A stretch of DNA of 45,498 nucleotides from Pararhodospirillum photometricum DSM 122 (GCF_000284415.1 NC_017059.1:3052160-3097657), one strand, 5' to 3'; positions 25,418-35,388 are shown, numbered from the stretch's first letter. A program made the numbers and translations. The notes: generated from the letters alone by a model not told the origin.

Positions 25418-25977
25418 ACTGCCCCGCCGAGGCTGCCCACCGCCACGGGATAGATGGCATAGCGCTCAAGGCGCGAGCGGGGGTCCCGGCCGGCGAAGGC
25501 GGCCCGCTGGGCGGAGAGGTCTTTTTCCTCGAAAAAGGCCACCATGACCTCGGCCCAGGGGACAAGGCCGTCCAGACCGGCCGGAGGATGGGCGCCGGCT
25601 CCGACAAAGGCGAGGCGGGCTTGACGCGGGTGTAAGGCATCGTAATCCTCGACCCGCTCCTCCAGGAACAGGGCGAGGCGCTCGCTTTCGGCATCGCCCT
25701 GAGCGGCGCTGACCCGGGCCAAGGCCTGCCACGCCGGGCGCGACACCGGCCACCAGCGCGCCGCCTGTCGATAGGCTTCAAACGCGCTCTCCAGATCACC
25801 ACTGGCCTCGGCGGCCTCGCCGGTAGCGAGGGCGGCCTGGGACTGGGCCGCATCAAAGGTTCCGCTGACCGGCCCCTCGGGCGCCACGGGCTCGAACGCG
25901 GCGCAGCCCGCCACCGCCAGGGCCAGGATCAAGACCAGTCCGCCGCATCGGCGAGACCACCTAAAACACGGCGTCAT
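25369..25977 (-). CDS. Outer-membrane-type lipoprotein with TPR-like helices
   Basis: 202 residues. The signal peptide ends in the lipobox LAVAGC, with the lipidated Cys at 25. Residues about 50-110 contain paired helices (TGEAAEASGDLESAFEAYRQA, WPVSRPAWQALARVSAAQGD) resembling one or two TPR repeats. The C-terminal part has no recognised domain. GGAGACAATACCTCA precedes ATG 25977. The last 49 bases overlap the end of the methyltransferase gene on the other strand, an unusual but possible convergent overlap. Confidence 0.75.
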   Translation of the reverse strand: MTPCFRWSRRCGGLVLILALAVAGCAAFEPVAPEGPVSGTFDAAQSQAALATGEAAEASGDLESAFEAYRQAARWWPVSRPAWQALARVSAAQGDAESERLALFLEERVEDYDALHPRQARLAFVGAGAHPPAGLDGLVPWAEVMVAFFEEKDLSAQRAAFAGRDPRSRLERYAIYPVAVGSLGGAVYSLGTAASSFASEAE

Positions 25978-26331
25978 TGAGGTATTGTCTCCTTCGCGTC
26001 AGGGGGCGTCTGCCCCGCGTTAGGGTAAAGGGTGGTCCGGCCTGGGGGAACCGCTTTTTTGCGGGGAGTAAGGCTGGGGAGGCGCGGCCTCCCCAGACCC
26101 CTCCATTCCTGGGGCATCGCTACACCGTGAACGAGGGGTCTGGGGAGGCCGCGCCTCCCCAGCCTTCTCCGCCCCCCCCAACCCTCCCTGGTGCTCCCTG
26201 CTCCCAAAAAATCATTGCACCATGGTATCAGATCGGGGGGGCCTTGCTTCACACGGCGGCTCACGCTAAACCGAAGGCACCCTCTTAAAAGAGGGAGGGG
26301 GGTAGGATCAGGTTCATGGGGAGGCCCGCTC
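25978..26331. other. Intergenic region dominated by paired hairpin repeats
   Basis: 354 bases without a gene. It holds two exactly inverted 34-base copies of the dispersed hairpin (listed separately) and a C-rich stretch (26168-26190). The promoter of the lipoprotein would be near its left end. The DHH gene is preceded by GGGGAGGCCC. Confidence 0.6.
26070..26166. repeat. Inverted pair of 34-base hairpin elements (copies 8 and 9)
   Basis: 26070-26103 and 26133-26166 are perfect reverse complements over 34 bases, each itself a hairpin (CTGGGGAGGC / GCCTCCCCAG type), separated by 29 bases. The pair could fold into one long hairpin or two small ones. Confidence 0.85.
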
Positions 26332-27261
26332 ATGGCGGATGGCAAGTTCCGGCTGGTAACCCGGAGTGATTTCGATGGGCTGGTCTGCGCCGCCCTGCTC
26401 AAGGAACTGAGTCTGATCGACGAGATCACCTTTGTCCATCCGAAGGACATGCAAGATGGGGTGATCGAGATCACGGGGCGGGATATTACCACCAACCTGC
26501 CCTATGTGGACGGCGTCCATCTGGCGTTCGACCATCATCTGTCCGAAACCATCCGGGTGGGCAAGCGCGACAATCATATCATCGACCCGCTGGCGCCCTC
26601 GGCGGCCCGGGTGGTCTATGATTATTATGGCGGCCGCGACCGCTTCGAGCGCATCACCGACGACATGATGGAAGCGGTGGATAAGGGGGATAGCGCCCAG
26701 TACAACATGGAAGAGGTGCTGCATCCCAAGGGGTGGGAACTGCTCAACTTCCTGATGGACGCCCGTACCGGTCTTGGGCGCTTTCGCGAGTTCCGGGTGT
26801 CCAACTATCAGCTCATGATGCAGTTGATCGATTACTGCCTGGAACATAGCATCGAGCAAATCCTGGCCCTCCCCGACGTGCGCGAGCGCGTGGATTTGTA
26901 TTTCGAGCACGAGCCCAAGTTCAAGGAACAGATCAAGCGCTGCACCACGGTGCACGACAATCTCGCGGTGCTGGACCTGCGTCACGAGGAAACCATCTGG
27001 GCCGGCAACCGCTTCATGATTTATGCCCTGTTCCCCGAGACCAACATCTCGATCCATGCCCTGTGGGGCCGGGGCCAGCAGAACACGGTGTTTGCCATCG
27101 GCAAGTCGATTTTTAACCGCTCGTCCAACACCAACGTGGGCGAGCTGTGCTTGAAGTATGGCGGCGGTGGCCACCACGCGGCCGGAACCTGCCAGATTGA
27201 GAACGACCGGGCCGACGCCGTGCTGGCCGACTTGGTTGCGCGCATCACCGAGGATGGTTGA
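26332..27261 (+). CDS. DHH-family phosphoesterase
   Basis: 309 residues from ATG 26332 (GGGGAGGCCC upstream; the frame is open to 26191 but the extra residues are arginine-rich intergenic sequence). Asp-containing motif SDFDGLVCAALL (12-23), then DHH (FDHHLSET) and the DHHA1 nucleotide-binding motif GGGGHHAAGTCQI near residue 280-292. This fits the manganese-dependent DHH/DHHA1 superfamily (NrnA, exopolyphosphatase, c-di-AMP phosphodiesterases), but this subfamily's substrate is unknown. The stop overlaps the zapE start. Confidence 0.85.
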   Translation: MADGKFRLVTRSDFDGLVCAALLKELSLIDEITFVHPKDMQDGVIEITGRDITTNLPYVDGVHLAFDHHLSETIRVGKRDNHIIDPLAPSAARVVYDYYGGRDRFERITDDMMEAVDKGDSAQYNMEEVLHPKGWELLNFLMDARTGLGRFREFRVSNYQLMMQLIDYCLEHSIEQILALPDVRERVDLYFEHEPKFKEQIKRCTTVHDNLAVLDLRHEETIWAGNRFMIYALFPETNISIHALWGRGQQNTVFAIGKSIFNRSSNTNVGELCLKYGGGGHHAAGTCQIENDRADAVLADLVARITEDG

Positions 27262-28441
27262 ACGCGGCACCGGCCCGCTGGCCCGCTATCGCCAGCGTCT
27301 CGCCGAGGGGGGACTCCTGCACGACCCGGCCCAGGAAGCGGCCATGGGGCGGCTGGAGGCTTTGTATCACGCCGTCTTGCCCTTGCCGGCGCCCCAGCCC
27401 CGGCCGGCTCCGCCGCGCGGGGCGGGCTGGCTGGCTCGGTTCGGCCTGGGCATCGGGGCGGCGGCGGTCGAGGCCGTGCCCCGGGGCTTATACCTGTTTG
27501 GCGATGTCGGACGGGGCAAGTCCATGATGATGGACCTGTTTCAGGCCTCCCTGCCCCTGGGCATGGGCCGACGCTTGCATTTTCACGAGTTCATGCGCGA
27601 GGCCCACGCCCATTTGCACCGCTGGCGCACCCAGCCGCCGCAGCGGGCCAAGGGCGACAGCGGCGATCCGATCCCGCGCTTGGCCGAGGCTCTGACCGAA
27701 GGGCGGCGCGTCTTATGTCTCGACGAGATGGACATTCAAGACATCGGCGATGCCATGATCGTGGGGCGCCTGTTCGAGGCGATCACGGCGCGCGGTGTGG
27801 TGGTGGTGACCACCTCTAATCGTCATCCCGATGACTTGTACCGCCACGGCTTGCAGCGCGAGAAGTTCTTGCCGTTCATCGCTCTGATCAAGGAGCGGCT
27901 AGACGTCATGGAACTGGCCAGCGCCCGCGATTATCGTTTGGATCGCATGAAGGGGATGACGGTCTATATGACGCCGCCCGGCCCGGCCGCCGATGCCTGG
28001 CTGGCCCGCTGCCTTGCCCGTCTGGCTGGCGATGCCCCGGTCGCGCCGCGCACGCTGGAGGTCGATGGCCGTCAAGTCAAGGTCCGGGCCGCCACCGACG
28101 CCGTGGCGCGCTTCACCTTTGCCGACCTGTGCGCCCAGCCCTTGGGCAGCCACGACTATCTGGCGATCGCCGAAACCTTCGACGTGGTGGTGGTTTCGGA
28201 TATTCCCTCTCTGGGGCCGCATAACCGCGACGAGGCTCGGCGTTTCGTGGTGCTGATCGACGCCCTTTATGACCACCGCACGGCCCTGATCTGTTCGGCC
28301 GCCGCGCCGCCCCAGGCCTTGTACCCCGACGGCGAGGGCGCGTTCGAGTTCCAGCGCACGGTGTCGCGCCTCATGGAGATGCAGTCCGAGACCTACCTGG
28401 CCCAGACCCACCAGACCCGACAGGGGGAAGCCGCGCCATAG
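27254..28441 (+). CDS. zapE: ZapE/AFG1-type cell-division ATPase
   Basis: 395 residues from ATG 27254, which lies inside the end of the DHH gene, so translation is coupled. Walker A GDVGRGKSMMMDLF (near residue 83), Walker B VLCLDEMDIQDIGDA (near 155) and arginine-finger-type VVTTSNRHPDDLY (near 183) identify the AFG1 family; bacterial ZapE helps Z-ring constriction under stress or low oxygen. The C-terminal region (FEFQRTVSRLMEMQSETYL) is characteristic. Confidence 0.93.
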   Translation: MVERGTGPLARYRQRLAEGGLLHDPAQEAAMGRLEALYHAVLPLPAPQPRPAPPRGAGWLARFGLGIGAAAVEAVPRGLYLFGDVGRGKSMMMDLFQASLPLGMGRRLHFHEFMREAHAHLHRWRTQPPQRAKGDSGDPIPRLAEALTEGRRVLCLDEMDIQDIGDAMIVGRLFEAITARGVVVVTTSNRHPDDLYRHGLQREKFLPFIALIKERLDVMELASARDYRLDRMKGMTVYMTPPGPAADAWLARCLARLAGDAPVAPRTLEVDGRQVKVRAATDAVARFTFADLCAQPLGSHDYLAIAETFDVVVVSDIPSLGPHNRDEARRFVVLIDALYDHRTALICSAAAPPQALYPDGEGAFEFQRTVSRLMEMQSETYLAQTHQTRQGEAAP

Positions 28442-28443
28442 AA

Positions 28444-28481
28444 ACGAGGGGGCTGGGGCGGCCGTGCTTCCCCCGCCTTCC
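28444..28481. repeat. Dispersed hairpin element, copy 10 (degenerate)
   Basis: GAGGGGGCTGGGGCGGCC then GTGCTTCCCCCGCCTTCCTTT. The arms pair imperfectly, but position and flanks match the family. It follows zapE. Confidence 0.5.
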
Positions 28482-28594
28482 TTTGAGGCGGGAATCTGGA
28501 GCCACCAGCCCTTCGGGGCGGTTTTCCCCTTGCGGTCGCCGTCGCCTGAGCGCACTTCAATCCTTCAGTCTATCCACGGACCAAGAGGCTCCCC

Positions 28595-29179
28595 ATGCTG
28601 CGAGAGTGCTGCCGTCGCTTGCGCGAAAAATCTTGCTGTCCCTCTCTTCTGGCCATCGGCACGGTGCTGTGTGGCTGTACCGGGGCGCCTGAAGGAATCA
28701 CCCCCGTGCGGTTCGAGGCCTCGCGCTACCTCGGCACGTGGTACGAAGTTATGCGTCTTGATCACCGGTTTGAACGGGGTCTGACCAACGTCAACGCCAC
28801 CTATGGCGCCATGGACAATGGTCGGATCAGTGTGGTCAACAAGGGATATGATGCCGCCGCCGGTCGCTGGCGGCGGATTGAGGGGAGCGCCCGCTTCCTG
28901 GAGGATTCCAATACCGCTAGCTTGGCCGTGACCTTCTTCTGGCCCCTGAGCGGCGGCTATCATGTGTTTGATCTCGACCCCGACTATACGCACGCCTTGG
29001 TGAGCGGTCCCACCCGCGACTATCTGTGGATCCTTGCCCGCCAGCCCACTTTGTCCGATGATATTCTCTCGCCCTTGATCGCCAAAGCCCAGTCCCTGGG
29101 GTTTGCGACGCAGGAGTTGATACGGGTTCATCATGACGTTCCGCCAACAGAGGGGCCGACGCCGCCTAGCGGTCAGTGA
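28595..29179 (+). CDS. blc: Bacterial lipocalin (Blc-type) lipoprotein
   Basis: 194 residues. N-terminal signal with lipobox VLCGC (Cys about 28), then the lipocalin signatures YLGTWYEVMRLDHRFERGL (about 45-63) and the strand pattern ending YHVFDLDPDYTHALVSGP ... YLWILARQP. Blc is an outer-membrane lipoprotein binding fatty acids or lysophospholipids. The signal peptide is unusually cysteine-rich (ECC, SCC). ATG 28595 has CCAAGAGG upstream. It stands alone between zapE and the flagellin. Confidence 0.9.
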   Translation: MLRECCRRLREKSCCPSLLAIGTVLCGCTGAPEGITPVRFEASRYLGTWYEVMRLDHRFERGLTNVNATYGAMDNGRISVVNKGYDAAAGRWRRIEGSARFLEDSNTASLAVTFFWPLSGGYHVFDLDPDYTHALVSGPTRDYLWILARQPTLSDDILSPLIAKAQSLGFATQELIRVHHDVPPTEGPTPPSGQ

Positions 29180-29303
29180 TCTTCGCCGGGGAGGGTCCGT
29201 TGGGGCCAAGGAGGGCAAGGACACAGCGGGGGCGGGACGGGGGGCGCCGTTTTGGTGGTGCACCGGACGTCTCTTTGTGATCCTAGAAAGGGATTGAGCG
29301 ACT

Positions 29304-30155
29304 ATGGCTAACAGCAGTGTTTTTCCGGCGTCCCCTCCCCGCAGTCCCTTGCCCTCCCCTTTGCCCGCGCCGGACCTGCTCGCCGCCCTTCAGCATCGCC
29401 TCGCGACCGGCTCCGCCGTGGACAGCGCGGTGGACGACGCCATGTCGTTCTACAAGGCCCGCAGCTTGATGGGCTTTGCGGGCGAACTCTCGGTGATCAA
29501 GGGCAATATCCTGGAGGGGCTCCAGGTCCTGCGCACCACCACCGACGCCCTGGAAGCCCTGGCCGAAACGCTCAAGCAGATGAAAGCCCTGGTTCTCGCG
29601 GCCCGCTCCCTTCCCGCAGCCGACAAGGTTGGGCGCGAGCGCTTGGCCCATCAGTTCAACGCCGCACTCCAGCAGATTGATCCCCTGACGGAGGACGCGA
29701 GCTACAATGGCATCAACCTGATCAAGGCCCGGGCCGACACCCTGACCATCCATTTTGCCGCCCACCCCGGAAACGCAACGCGCAAGCTGGCGATCCCCGG
29801 CGAACCGCGCCACGTGGCCCGCCCCGACATCCCCGGCGGGCTCGCTTTGTCCGTGGCCGAGGACTGGGCCCGGGCGGACCGCCTGGAAGCCGCCGTGCGG
29901 GCCGTGGAGGCGGCTCTTTGCGCGGTCCAGGACAGTCTTCAGGTCTTCGTGGGCCACGCCAGCCTTTTGGAGATCCGTCGAGACTTTACCGAAACCCTGA
30001 TCAGCACCCTGGAAACCTGTGCGGCCGACTTGGTCCATGCCGATGTCACCAAGGAGTCCGCCTACTCCCTGGCCTTGCTGATTCAGCGACAACTGGGCGC
30101 CTTGGACAGTCCCATCGTCCAGAGTTCCGGGCCGGCCATCTTGCGGCTTTTGTAA
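29304..30155 (+). CDS. Atypical flagellin
   Basis: 283 residues. Flagellin-like D1 helices are recognisable: RLATGSAVDSAVDDAMSFYKA (about 32-52), then a long helix with ILEGLQVLRTTTDALEAL, and a C-terminal helix pair with VTKESAYSLALLIQRQL ending ILRLL. The usual N-terminal D0 helix (a start like SINTN..ALxALxxL) is replaced by about 20 proline-rich residues. The middle domain is small. Followed by flbT and flaF, which control flagellin expression and assembly in alphaproteobacteria. It may be a filament or hook-filament-junction variant. AAGGGATTGAGCG precedes ATG 29304. Confidence 0.78.
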   Translation: MANSSVFPASPPRSPLPSPLPAPDLLAALQHRLATGSAVDSAVDDAMSFYKARSLMGFAGELSVIKGNILEGLQVLRTTTDALEALAETLKQMKALVLAARSLPAADKVGRERLAHQFNAALQQIDPLTEDASYNGINLIKARADTLTIHFAAHPGNATRKLAIPGEPRHVARPDIPGGLALSVAEDWARADRLEAAVRAVEAALCAVQDSLQVFVGHASLLEIRRDFTETLISTLETCAADLVHADVTKESAYSLALLIQRQLGALDSPIVQSSGPAILRLL

Positions 30156-30278
30156 CCCGGGTCGGGAGGGGTCCGTCCCGCTGGGCTAAAGCATCGATGA
30201 CGGTGTCGGGGCCCATTATCCGGGTCTGGTGTCAGGACCTCCCGCCCGAGCCTTCCTCTTTTCAGACGGGTCAGCCCC

Positions 30279-30782
30279 ATGCCCTTGAAAGTAACGCTTC
30301 GACCGAACGAAAAGATCCTGATCGGTACAGCCGTCGTCGCCAATGGCCCGACCAAGGCGGAATTGGTGATTCTCAACCGGGTTCCCGTCCTCCGGCAGAA
30401 GGATATCCTCACGGAAGAGCAGGCGGATACGGTCACTAAAAAGCTGTATCATGTCATCTTGAATATGTATATTTCTCCCCAAAATGAAAAAGCCTTTCAC
30501 CGGTCCTATTTTTCTCTTGTTCGAAAAATTATTGAACTTCCGTTCGACGGAGCCGCTCTTGACCTGATCCACGAGATTTCCCAGTGCGTGATCGCCGGGG
30601 ATCATTACAGAGCCCTCAAGGTCTGTCGCAATCTTATCGAGTCAGAAGAGGAGATATTGGGCCATGGCCAGGGATCCAGAGAGCCAAGCGCACCCGCCGG
30701 CTCCGAGCCCGCGCGAGGCGGAAGCCTTGGCCTTCACGAAGGCGGCGTCGATGCTGGAAGACGCCCGCCAGCATCCCGATGA
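30279..30782 (+). CDS. flbT: FlbT, flagellin mRNA regulator
   Basis: FlbT binds the flagellin 5' leader in Caulobacter and promotes mRNA decay. MPLKVTLRPNEKILIGTAVV and KLYHVILNMYISPQNEKAF are typical, as is CRNLIESEEEIL near residue 125, where the family usually ends. Here the frame continues for about 40 low-complexity residues, overlapping flaF by 119 bases; total 167 residues instead of about 140. The middle is strikingly AT-rich: 43 G+C in the 120 bases 30421-30540 (36%). Confidence 0.88.
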   Translation: MPLKVTLRPNEKILIGTAVVANGPTKAELVILNRVPVLRQKDILTEEQADTVTKKLYHVILNMYISPQNEKAFHRSYFSLVRKIIELPFDGAALDLIHEISQCVIAGDHYRALKVCRNLIESEEEILGHGQGSREPSAPAGSEPARGGSLGLHEGGVDAGRRPPASR

Positions 30783-31014
30783 CAAGACCACGCTGACCCA
30801 GGCCCTGCGCTTCAATCATCGCCTGTGGACCCTCATCCAGGCCGACATCACCGAGCCCGCCAGCACCCTCCCGGCCGAGGTCAAGGCCAACATGATGAGC
30901 TTGTCGATCTTTGTCGATAAGCAGACCACGTGGGCGCTGCGTACCGGGGCGGCGGAGGAGGTGGATATTTTGGTGGCGATCAATCGCTGTCTGGCCATGG
31001 GCTTGGCACCGTGA
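30664..31014 (+). CDS. flaF: FlaF, flagellin assembly factor
   Basis: 116 residues. SPREAEALAFTKAASMLEDARQ (about 15-36) and LRFNHRLWTLIQADI (about 48-62) are the family core; the end SLSIFVDKQTTWALRTG is also typical. FlaF is needed for flagellin secretion or synthesis and acts opposite FlbT. The first 14 residues lie in the overlap with flbT. It ends the flagellar group and converges with nifK. Confidence 0.87.
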   Translation: MARDPESQAHPPAPSPREAEALAFTKAASMLEDARQHPDDKTTLTQALRFNHRLWTLIQADITEPASTLPAEVKANMMSLSIFVDKQTTWALRTGAAEEVDILVAINRCLAMGLAP

Positions 31015-31016
31015 GG

Positions 31017-31055
31017 GAGGGGTCTGGGGAGGCCCGCCTCCCCAGCCTTCCTTTT
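31017..31055. repeat. Dispersed hairpin element, copy 11 (flaF terminator)
   Basis: GAGGGGTCTGGGGAGGC-CC-GCCTCCCCAGCCTTCCTTTT directly after flaF; stem followed by a T-rich stretch, so termination on the plus strand is likely. Confidence 0.8.
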
Positions 31056-31064
31056 AAAAACAAA

Positions 31065-31097
31065 GACGGGAACGACGCCCCCAGCGTCGTCCCCGCC
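31065..31097 (-). terminator. Terminator of nifHDK
   Basis: On the minus strand GGCGGGGACGACGC (31097-31084) pairs with GCGTCGTTCCCGTC (31078-31065) with two G-U wobbles, followed by TTTGTTTTTAAAA. It lies 50 bases after the nifK stop. Confidence 0.85.
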
Positions 31098-31146
31098 TTT
31101 CGCGAGGAGCGGACCCAAAGCCCGCTCTCTCGAACTCGGACCAGCC

Positions 31147-32667
31147 CTAGCGGGTCAGGTCGAAGCTGATGTCGCTCGACGCATCCATGGTGTCGAAGAT
31201 CTTATCGAGGATGCTCACCAGCACCCGCAGCGCCCCTTGGTAGAACATGGTCGGGAAGCGGTGGTGGTGGTGGCGGTCGAAGATCGGGAAGGTCAGGCGG
31301 ATCAGAGGAATGCCCAGGTCCTTCTCGATGTACTTGCCATAGGAGTTGCCGATCAGGAAATCGGCGGGCTCGGTGGCCAGGATCGAGCGCAGGTGCCAGA
31401 GGTCACGCCCGGCCCAAACCTGCGATTCAGCGCCAAACGGGCTGGTCGCCAGCAGGGCGGTCATGTCGGCTTCCCACTTCTTGCCGCCGTTGGTGGCCAG
31501 CACGTGGGTCGGCTCGGCGCCCAGTTCCATGAGGAAGCGGACCATGGCCAAGGTGAAGTCGGGGTCGCCGTAGACCGCAAACTTCTTGCCATGCAGCCAC
31601 GCCATGGAGTCGGCGATGGCATCGACCACGCGGCCGCGTTCCATCTCCAGCTCGGTCGGGATCGGCTTGCCGGTCAGGCGCGACAGCGCCATCAGGAAGT
31701 CGTCGGTGGCGCCGAGGCCCATCGGGTAGGTGAAGGCAACGGTCTCCTGACCCTTTTCCTCGATGTACTTGAGGGTCTGGGCGGTGCAGCCTTCCGAGAG
31801 GGAGATGGTCGCCTTGGCGTTCAGGGCGGCCAGGGTGTCCTCGTGGGTGGTGCCGCCGGCATACATGCGGAACTCGCCGTCGGCCGGGGTGTCGTAGACG
31901 TCCGAGGTGTCGGACAAGATGGTGGCGTTGGCGTCCATGAGCTTGATGATGCGCTTCAGCTCGCGAACGTTGGCGACCGAGTAGCCGTCGAAGCCCGGGA
32001 TGATGTTGACCGACTCACCGGCCACACGCTCCTGACCTTCCCAGAACGCCTGGAGGATGCCCTTCATCATGTTGTCGTAGCCGGTGGTGTGGCTGCCGAC
32101 GAAGGACGGGGTGTGGGCGTAGGGCACCTTGAAGTCGGCGGGCACCGAGCCCTTCTGCTTCGCGTTGCTGATGAACGCCTGGAGGTCGTCACCGATGACT
32201 TCCGCCATGCAGGTGGTGCACACGGCGATCATCTTCGGCTTGTAGAGGGTGTAGGCGTTGGCCAAGCCCTCGATCATGTTGTTGAGGCCACCGAACACGG
32301 CGGCGTCTTCGGTCATGGAGTCGGAAACGACCGAGGACGCTTCCTTAAAGTGACGCGACAGGTGCGAGCGGAAGTAGGCGGCGCAGCCCTGCGAGCCGTG
32401 GACATAGCCCAAGGTGCCATCGAAGCCAGCGGCGCAGAACAAGGCGCCCAAGGGCTGACAGGCTTTCTGGGGGTTCACGACCAGCGCTTCGCGAGCCAAG
32501 TTCTTTTCGCGGTAGTCCCAGGACTTGGTCCACTCGGCGACTTCGGCAATGCGCTCGTCGCTGTGGCAGTTCTCGAACTCGGCCCGCTTGCGGGCGAACA
32601 TGTCCTGGTATTCCGCTTCCTTGAACAGCGGCAGGTGGTCTTTGATCTTATCAGCGCTCTGGACCAT
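31147..32667 (-). CDS. nifK: Nitrogenase molybdenum-iron protein beta chain
   Basis: 506 residues. With NifD it forms the MoFe protein and the P-cluster. P-cluster cysteines are Cys70 (QKACQPLG), Cys95 (SQGCAAYF) and Cys153 ([11 protein letters not shown]), at the same numbers as in Azotobacter vinelandii. [14 protein letters not shown] and [20 protein letters not shown] are family signatures. ATG 32667 has GGAGAG upstream and lies 36 bases after nifD. It is the last gene of the operon. No nifE, nifN or nifB is in the window. Confidence 0.98.
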   Translation of the reverse strand: MVQSADKIKDHLPLFKEAEYQDMFARKRAEFENCHSDERIAEVAEWTKSWDYREKNLAREALVVNPQKACQPLGALFCAAGFDGTLGYVHGSQGCAAYFRSHLSRHFKEASSVVSDSMTEDAAVFGGLNNMIEGLANAYTLYKPKMIAVCTTCMAEVIGDDLQAFISNAKQKGSVPADFKVPYAHTPSFVGSHTTGYDNMMKGILQAFWEGQERVAGESVNIIPGFDGYSVANVRELKRIIKLMDANATILSDTSDVYDTPADGEFRMYAGGTTHEDTLAALNAKATISLSEGCTAQTLKYIEEKGQETVAFTYPMGLGATDDFLMALSRLTGKPIPTELEMERGRVVDAIADSMAWLHGKKFAVYGDPDFTLAMVRFLMELGAEPTHVLATNGGKKWEADMTALLATSPFGAESQVWAGRDLWHLRSILATEPADFLIGNSYGKYIEKDLGIPLIRLTFPIFDRHHHHRFPTMFYQGALRVLVSILDKIFDTMDASSDISFDLTR

Positions 32668-32703
32668 GGGAACTCTCCGTCAGAAACTGGGGGACTGTGG
32701 GAT

Positions 32704-34167
32704 TTACTCGGCCGCGGCCTTTTTCCAGGGGGCCTTCTGGAGGCTCCACACGGGGTTGTTGATGGCCATGTCCATGTCACGGGCGAAGACGGCAAACCCG
32801 TCGTAGCCGTGGTACGGACCGGAGTAATCCCAGGAGTGCATCTGCCGGAAGGGCACTCCCATCTTCTGAACGGCGTACTTTTCCTTGATGCCCGAGCCGA
32901 CCAGATCGGGACGCAGCTTCTCGATGAACTTCTCCAGCTCAAACCCGGTGACGTCGTCGAAAATCAGCGTGCCGTCCTTCATGTACTCGGTGGTGCGCTG
33001 GTAGTCGTCGTTGTGGGCGAACTCGTAGCCCGCGCCGACAATCTTCATGCCCAGGTCTTCGTAGGCGGTGGCGGTGTGGCGCGGACGCAGGCCGCCCACA
33101 TACAGCAGAACCGACTTGCCTTCCAGACGCGGACGGAACTTGGCGATGACCGCATCGACCGCCGGACGGTACTTGGCAATGACCTTCTCGGCATTGGCCT
33201 GGATCGTCTCGTCAAAGTGTGCGGCAATCTTGCGCAGCGACTTCTCGATCTGGGACGGGCCGAAGAAGTTGTATTCCATCCAAGGAATATTGTACTTCTC
33301 TTCCATGTGACGGCAGATGTAGTTCATCGACCGGTAGCAGTGGATGAGATTGATCTTGGCCTTGGGCGCGCGCTCCATTTCGGCCAGCGTCGAGTCGCCG
33401 GTCCATTGGGCAATCACGCGCAGGCCCATTTCTTCGAGCAAGATGCGCGACGACCAAGCGTCGCCACCGATGTTGTAGTCACCGATGATGTTGACGTCGT
33501 AGGGCGTCGTCTCGAACTCTTCCTTGTTCTCGCGGGTGAACACCCAGTCGCGCACCGTGTCGTTGGCGATGTGGTGACCCAGCGACTGGGACACGCCGCG
33601 GAAGCCTTCGCAGCGCACGGGGATGACCGGCAGGCCCGTATCCTTCGCCTTCTTGCGCGCCACGGCCTCGATGTCGTCACCGATCAGGCCGATGGGGCAT
33701 TCCGACTGCACGGAGAAGCCGCGCGCCAGGGGGAACAGGACCTTCGCTTCGTCGATCATCTTCTCCAGCATCTTGTCGCCGCCGAAGACGATATCCTTTT
33801 CTTGGAAGTCCGAGGTGATCTGCATGGTCACGAACGAGTCAACGCCCGTGGTGCCATTGTAGTAGTTGCGCCGCTGAGACCAGGAGTACTGACCGCACCC
33901 GACCGGCCCATGGCTGATGTGCACCATGTCCTTGATCGGGCCCCAGCACACGCCCTTCGATCCGGCGTAGGCGCAGCCACGAATGGTCATCACGCCCGGG
34001 GCGGACTTCACATTCGACTTGACGTTGCAAGACGACCCTTCGTCGGTCGTTTCAATGGTGCCAAGGTGCTTCTTGCGCTTCTTGGCGGTCTTTTCGGGGT
34101 AGGCGTCCAGGACTTCCTGGATGGCGGCGTTGGCCAGGGCCTTGTCGTTTTCGTAATCGAGGCTCAT
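32704..34167 (-). CDS. nifD: Nitrogenase molybdenum-iron protein alpha chain
   Basis: 487 residues, carrying the FeMo-cofactor. P-cluster ligands are Cys65 ([11 protein letters not shown]), Cys91 (PVGCGQYSW) and Cys157 ([11 protein letters not shown]); cofactor ligands are Cys277 ([11 protein letters not shown]) and His444 ([15 protein letters not shown]); His198 in [10 protein letters not shown] is the hydrogen-bonding histidine equivalent to His195. Nothing suggests a V- or Fe-only type. ATG 34167 has the strong site GAAGGAGTGAGGAC. A 216-base spacer with tandem repeats and a hairpin separates it from nifH. Confidence 0.98.
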   Translation of the reverse strand: MSLDYENDKALANAAIQEVLDAYPEKTAKKRKKHLGTIETTDEGSSCNVKSNVKSAPGVMTIRGCAYAGSKGVCWGPIKDMVHISHGPVGCGQYSWSQRRNYYNGTTGVDSFVTMQITSDFQEKDIVFGGDKMLEKMIDEAKVLFPLARGFSVQSECPIGLIGDDIEAVARKKAKDTGLPVIPVRCEGFRGVSQSLGHHIANDTVRDWVFTRENKEEFETTPYDVNIIGDYNIGGDAWSSRILLEEMGLRVIAQWTGDSTLAEMERAPKAKINLIHCYRSMNYICRHMEEKYNIPWMEYNFFGPSQIEKSLRKIAAHFDETIQANAEKVIAKYRPAVDAVIAKFRPRLEGKSVLLYVGGLRPRHTATAYEDLGMKIVGAGYEFAHNDDYQRTTEYMKDGTLIFDDVTGFELEKFIEKLRPDLVGSGIKEKYAVQKMGVPFRQMHSWDYSGPYHGYDGFAVFARDMDMAINNPVWSLQKAPWKKAAAE

Positions 34168-34180
34168 GTCCTCACTCCTT

Positions 34181-34222
34181 CAGACTCGGGCGGGCAGACT
34201 CGGTCAGGCAGACTCGGGCGGG
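34181..34222. repeat. Three contiguous 14-base tandem repeats in the nifH-nifD spacer
   Basis: CAGACTCGGGCGGG (34181-34194), CAGACTCGGTCAGG (34195-34208) and CAGACTCGGGCGGG (34209-34222). Units 1 and 3 are identical; unit 2 differs at two positions. They lie directly upstream of the nifD ribosome site. Confidence 0.9.
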
Positions 34223-34238
34223 CGACATCGGAGGGGGC

Positions 34239-34266
34239 CCCGTCGGTCTCCGGGGAGGCCGACGGG
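34239..34266 (-). promoter_or_regulatory. Hairpin in the nifH-nifD spacer
   Basis: CCCGTCGG (34239-34246) and CCGACGGG (34259-34266) form a perfect 8-bp stem around a 12-base loop (with internal CTCC/GGAG pairing). It could act as an mRNA 3' stabiliser or partial attenuator giving more NifH than NifDK, as reported in other diazotrophs; here this is inference. No T-tract follows on the transcribed strand. Confidence 0.6.
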
Positions 34267-34383
34267 TCAGGGGGCTTCTCTCTTGTGGCGCAGACCCAAC
34301 GCCCTCTCGGTGGGGTCCGGCAACAGTGAAGCAAGAGCCATGCCGGCGCTTCGCGGGATGGGCGCGACGCGCCGGGCCACGCC

Positions 34384-35328
<945 letters not shown>

Positions 35329-35333
35329 TTAAT

Positions 35334-35348
35334 GCAGGGAGCGTGCCA
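35334..35348 (-). promoter_or_regulatory. Sigma-54 (-24/-12) promoter of nifH
   Basis: Minus strand reads TGGCACGCTCCCTGC: GG and GC elements with the required 10-base gap; the -12 element is CTGC rather than TTGC. It is about 72 bases upstream of the nifH ATG. Confidence 0.85.
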
Positions 35349-35388
35349 ACCCGATCGAAGTGGCGAAAAATTTACCAGAAGCGTTATT

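Noticed and set aside
34181..34222. CRISPR-like array
   Set aside because: Repeats are 14 bases and contiguous without spacers, with no cas genes; this is a simple tandem repeat.
31237..34329. Open frame of 1030 codons antisense to nifK and nifD
   Set aside because: It mirrors the codon pattern of two certain genes; the translation is valine/glycine/histidine-rich with no recognisable domain. G/C-ending codons create such antisense frames throughout the window (also opposite mrcA, pat and the cofactor unit).
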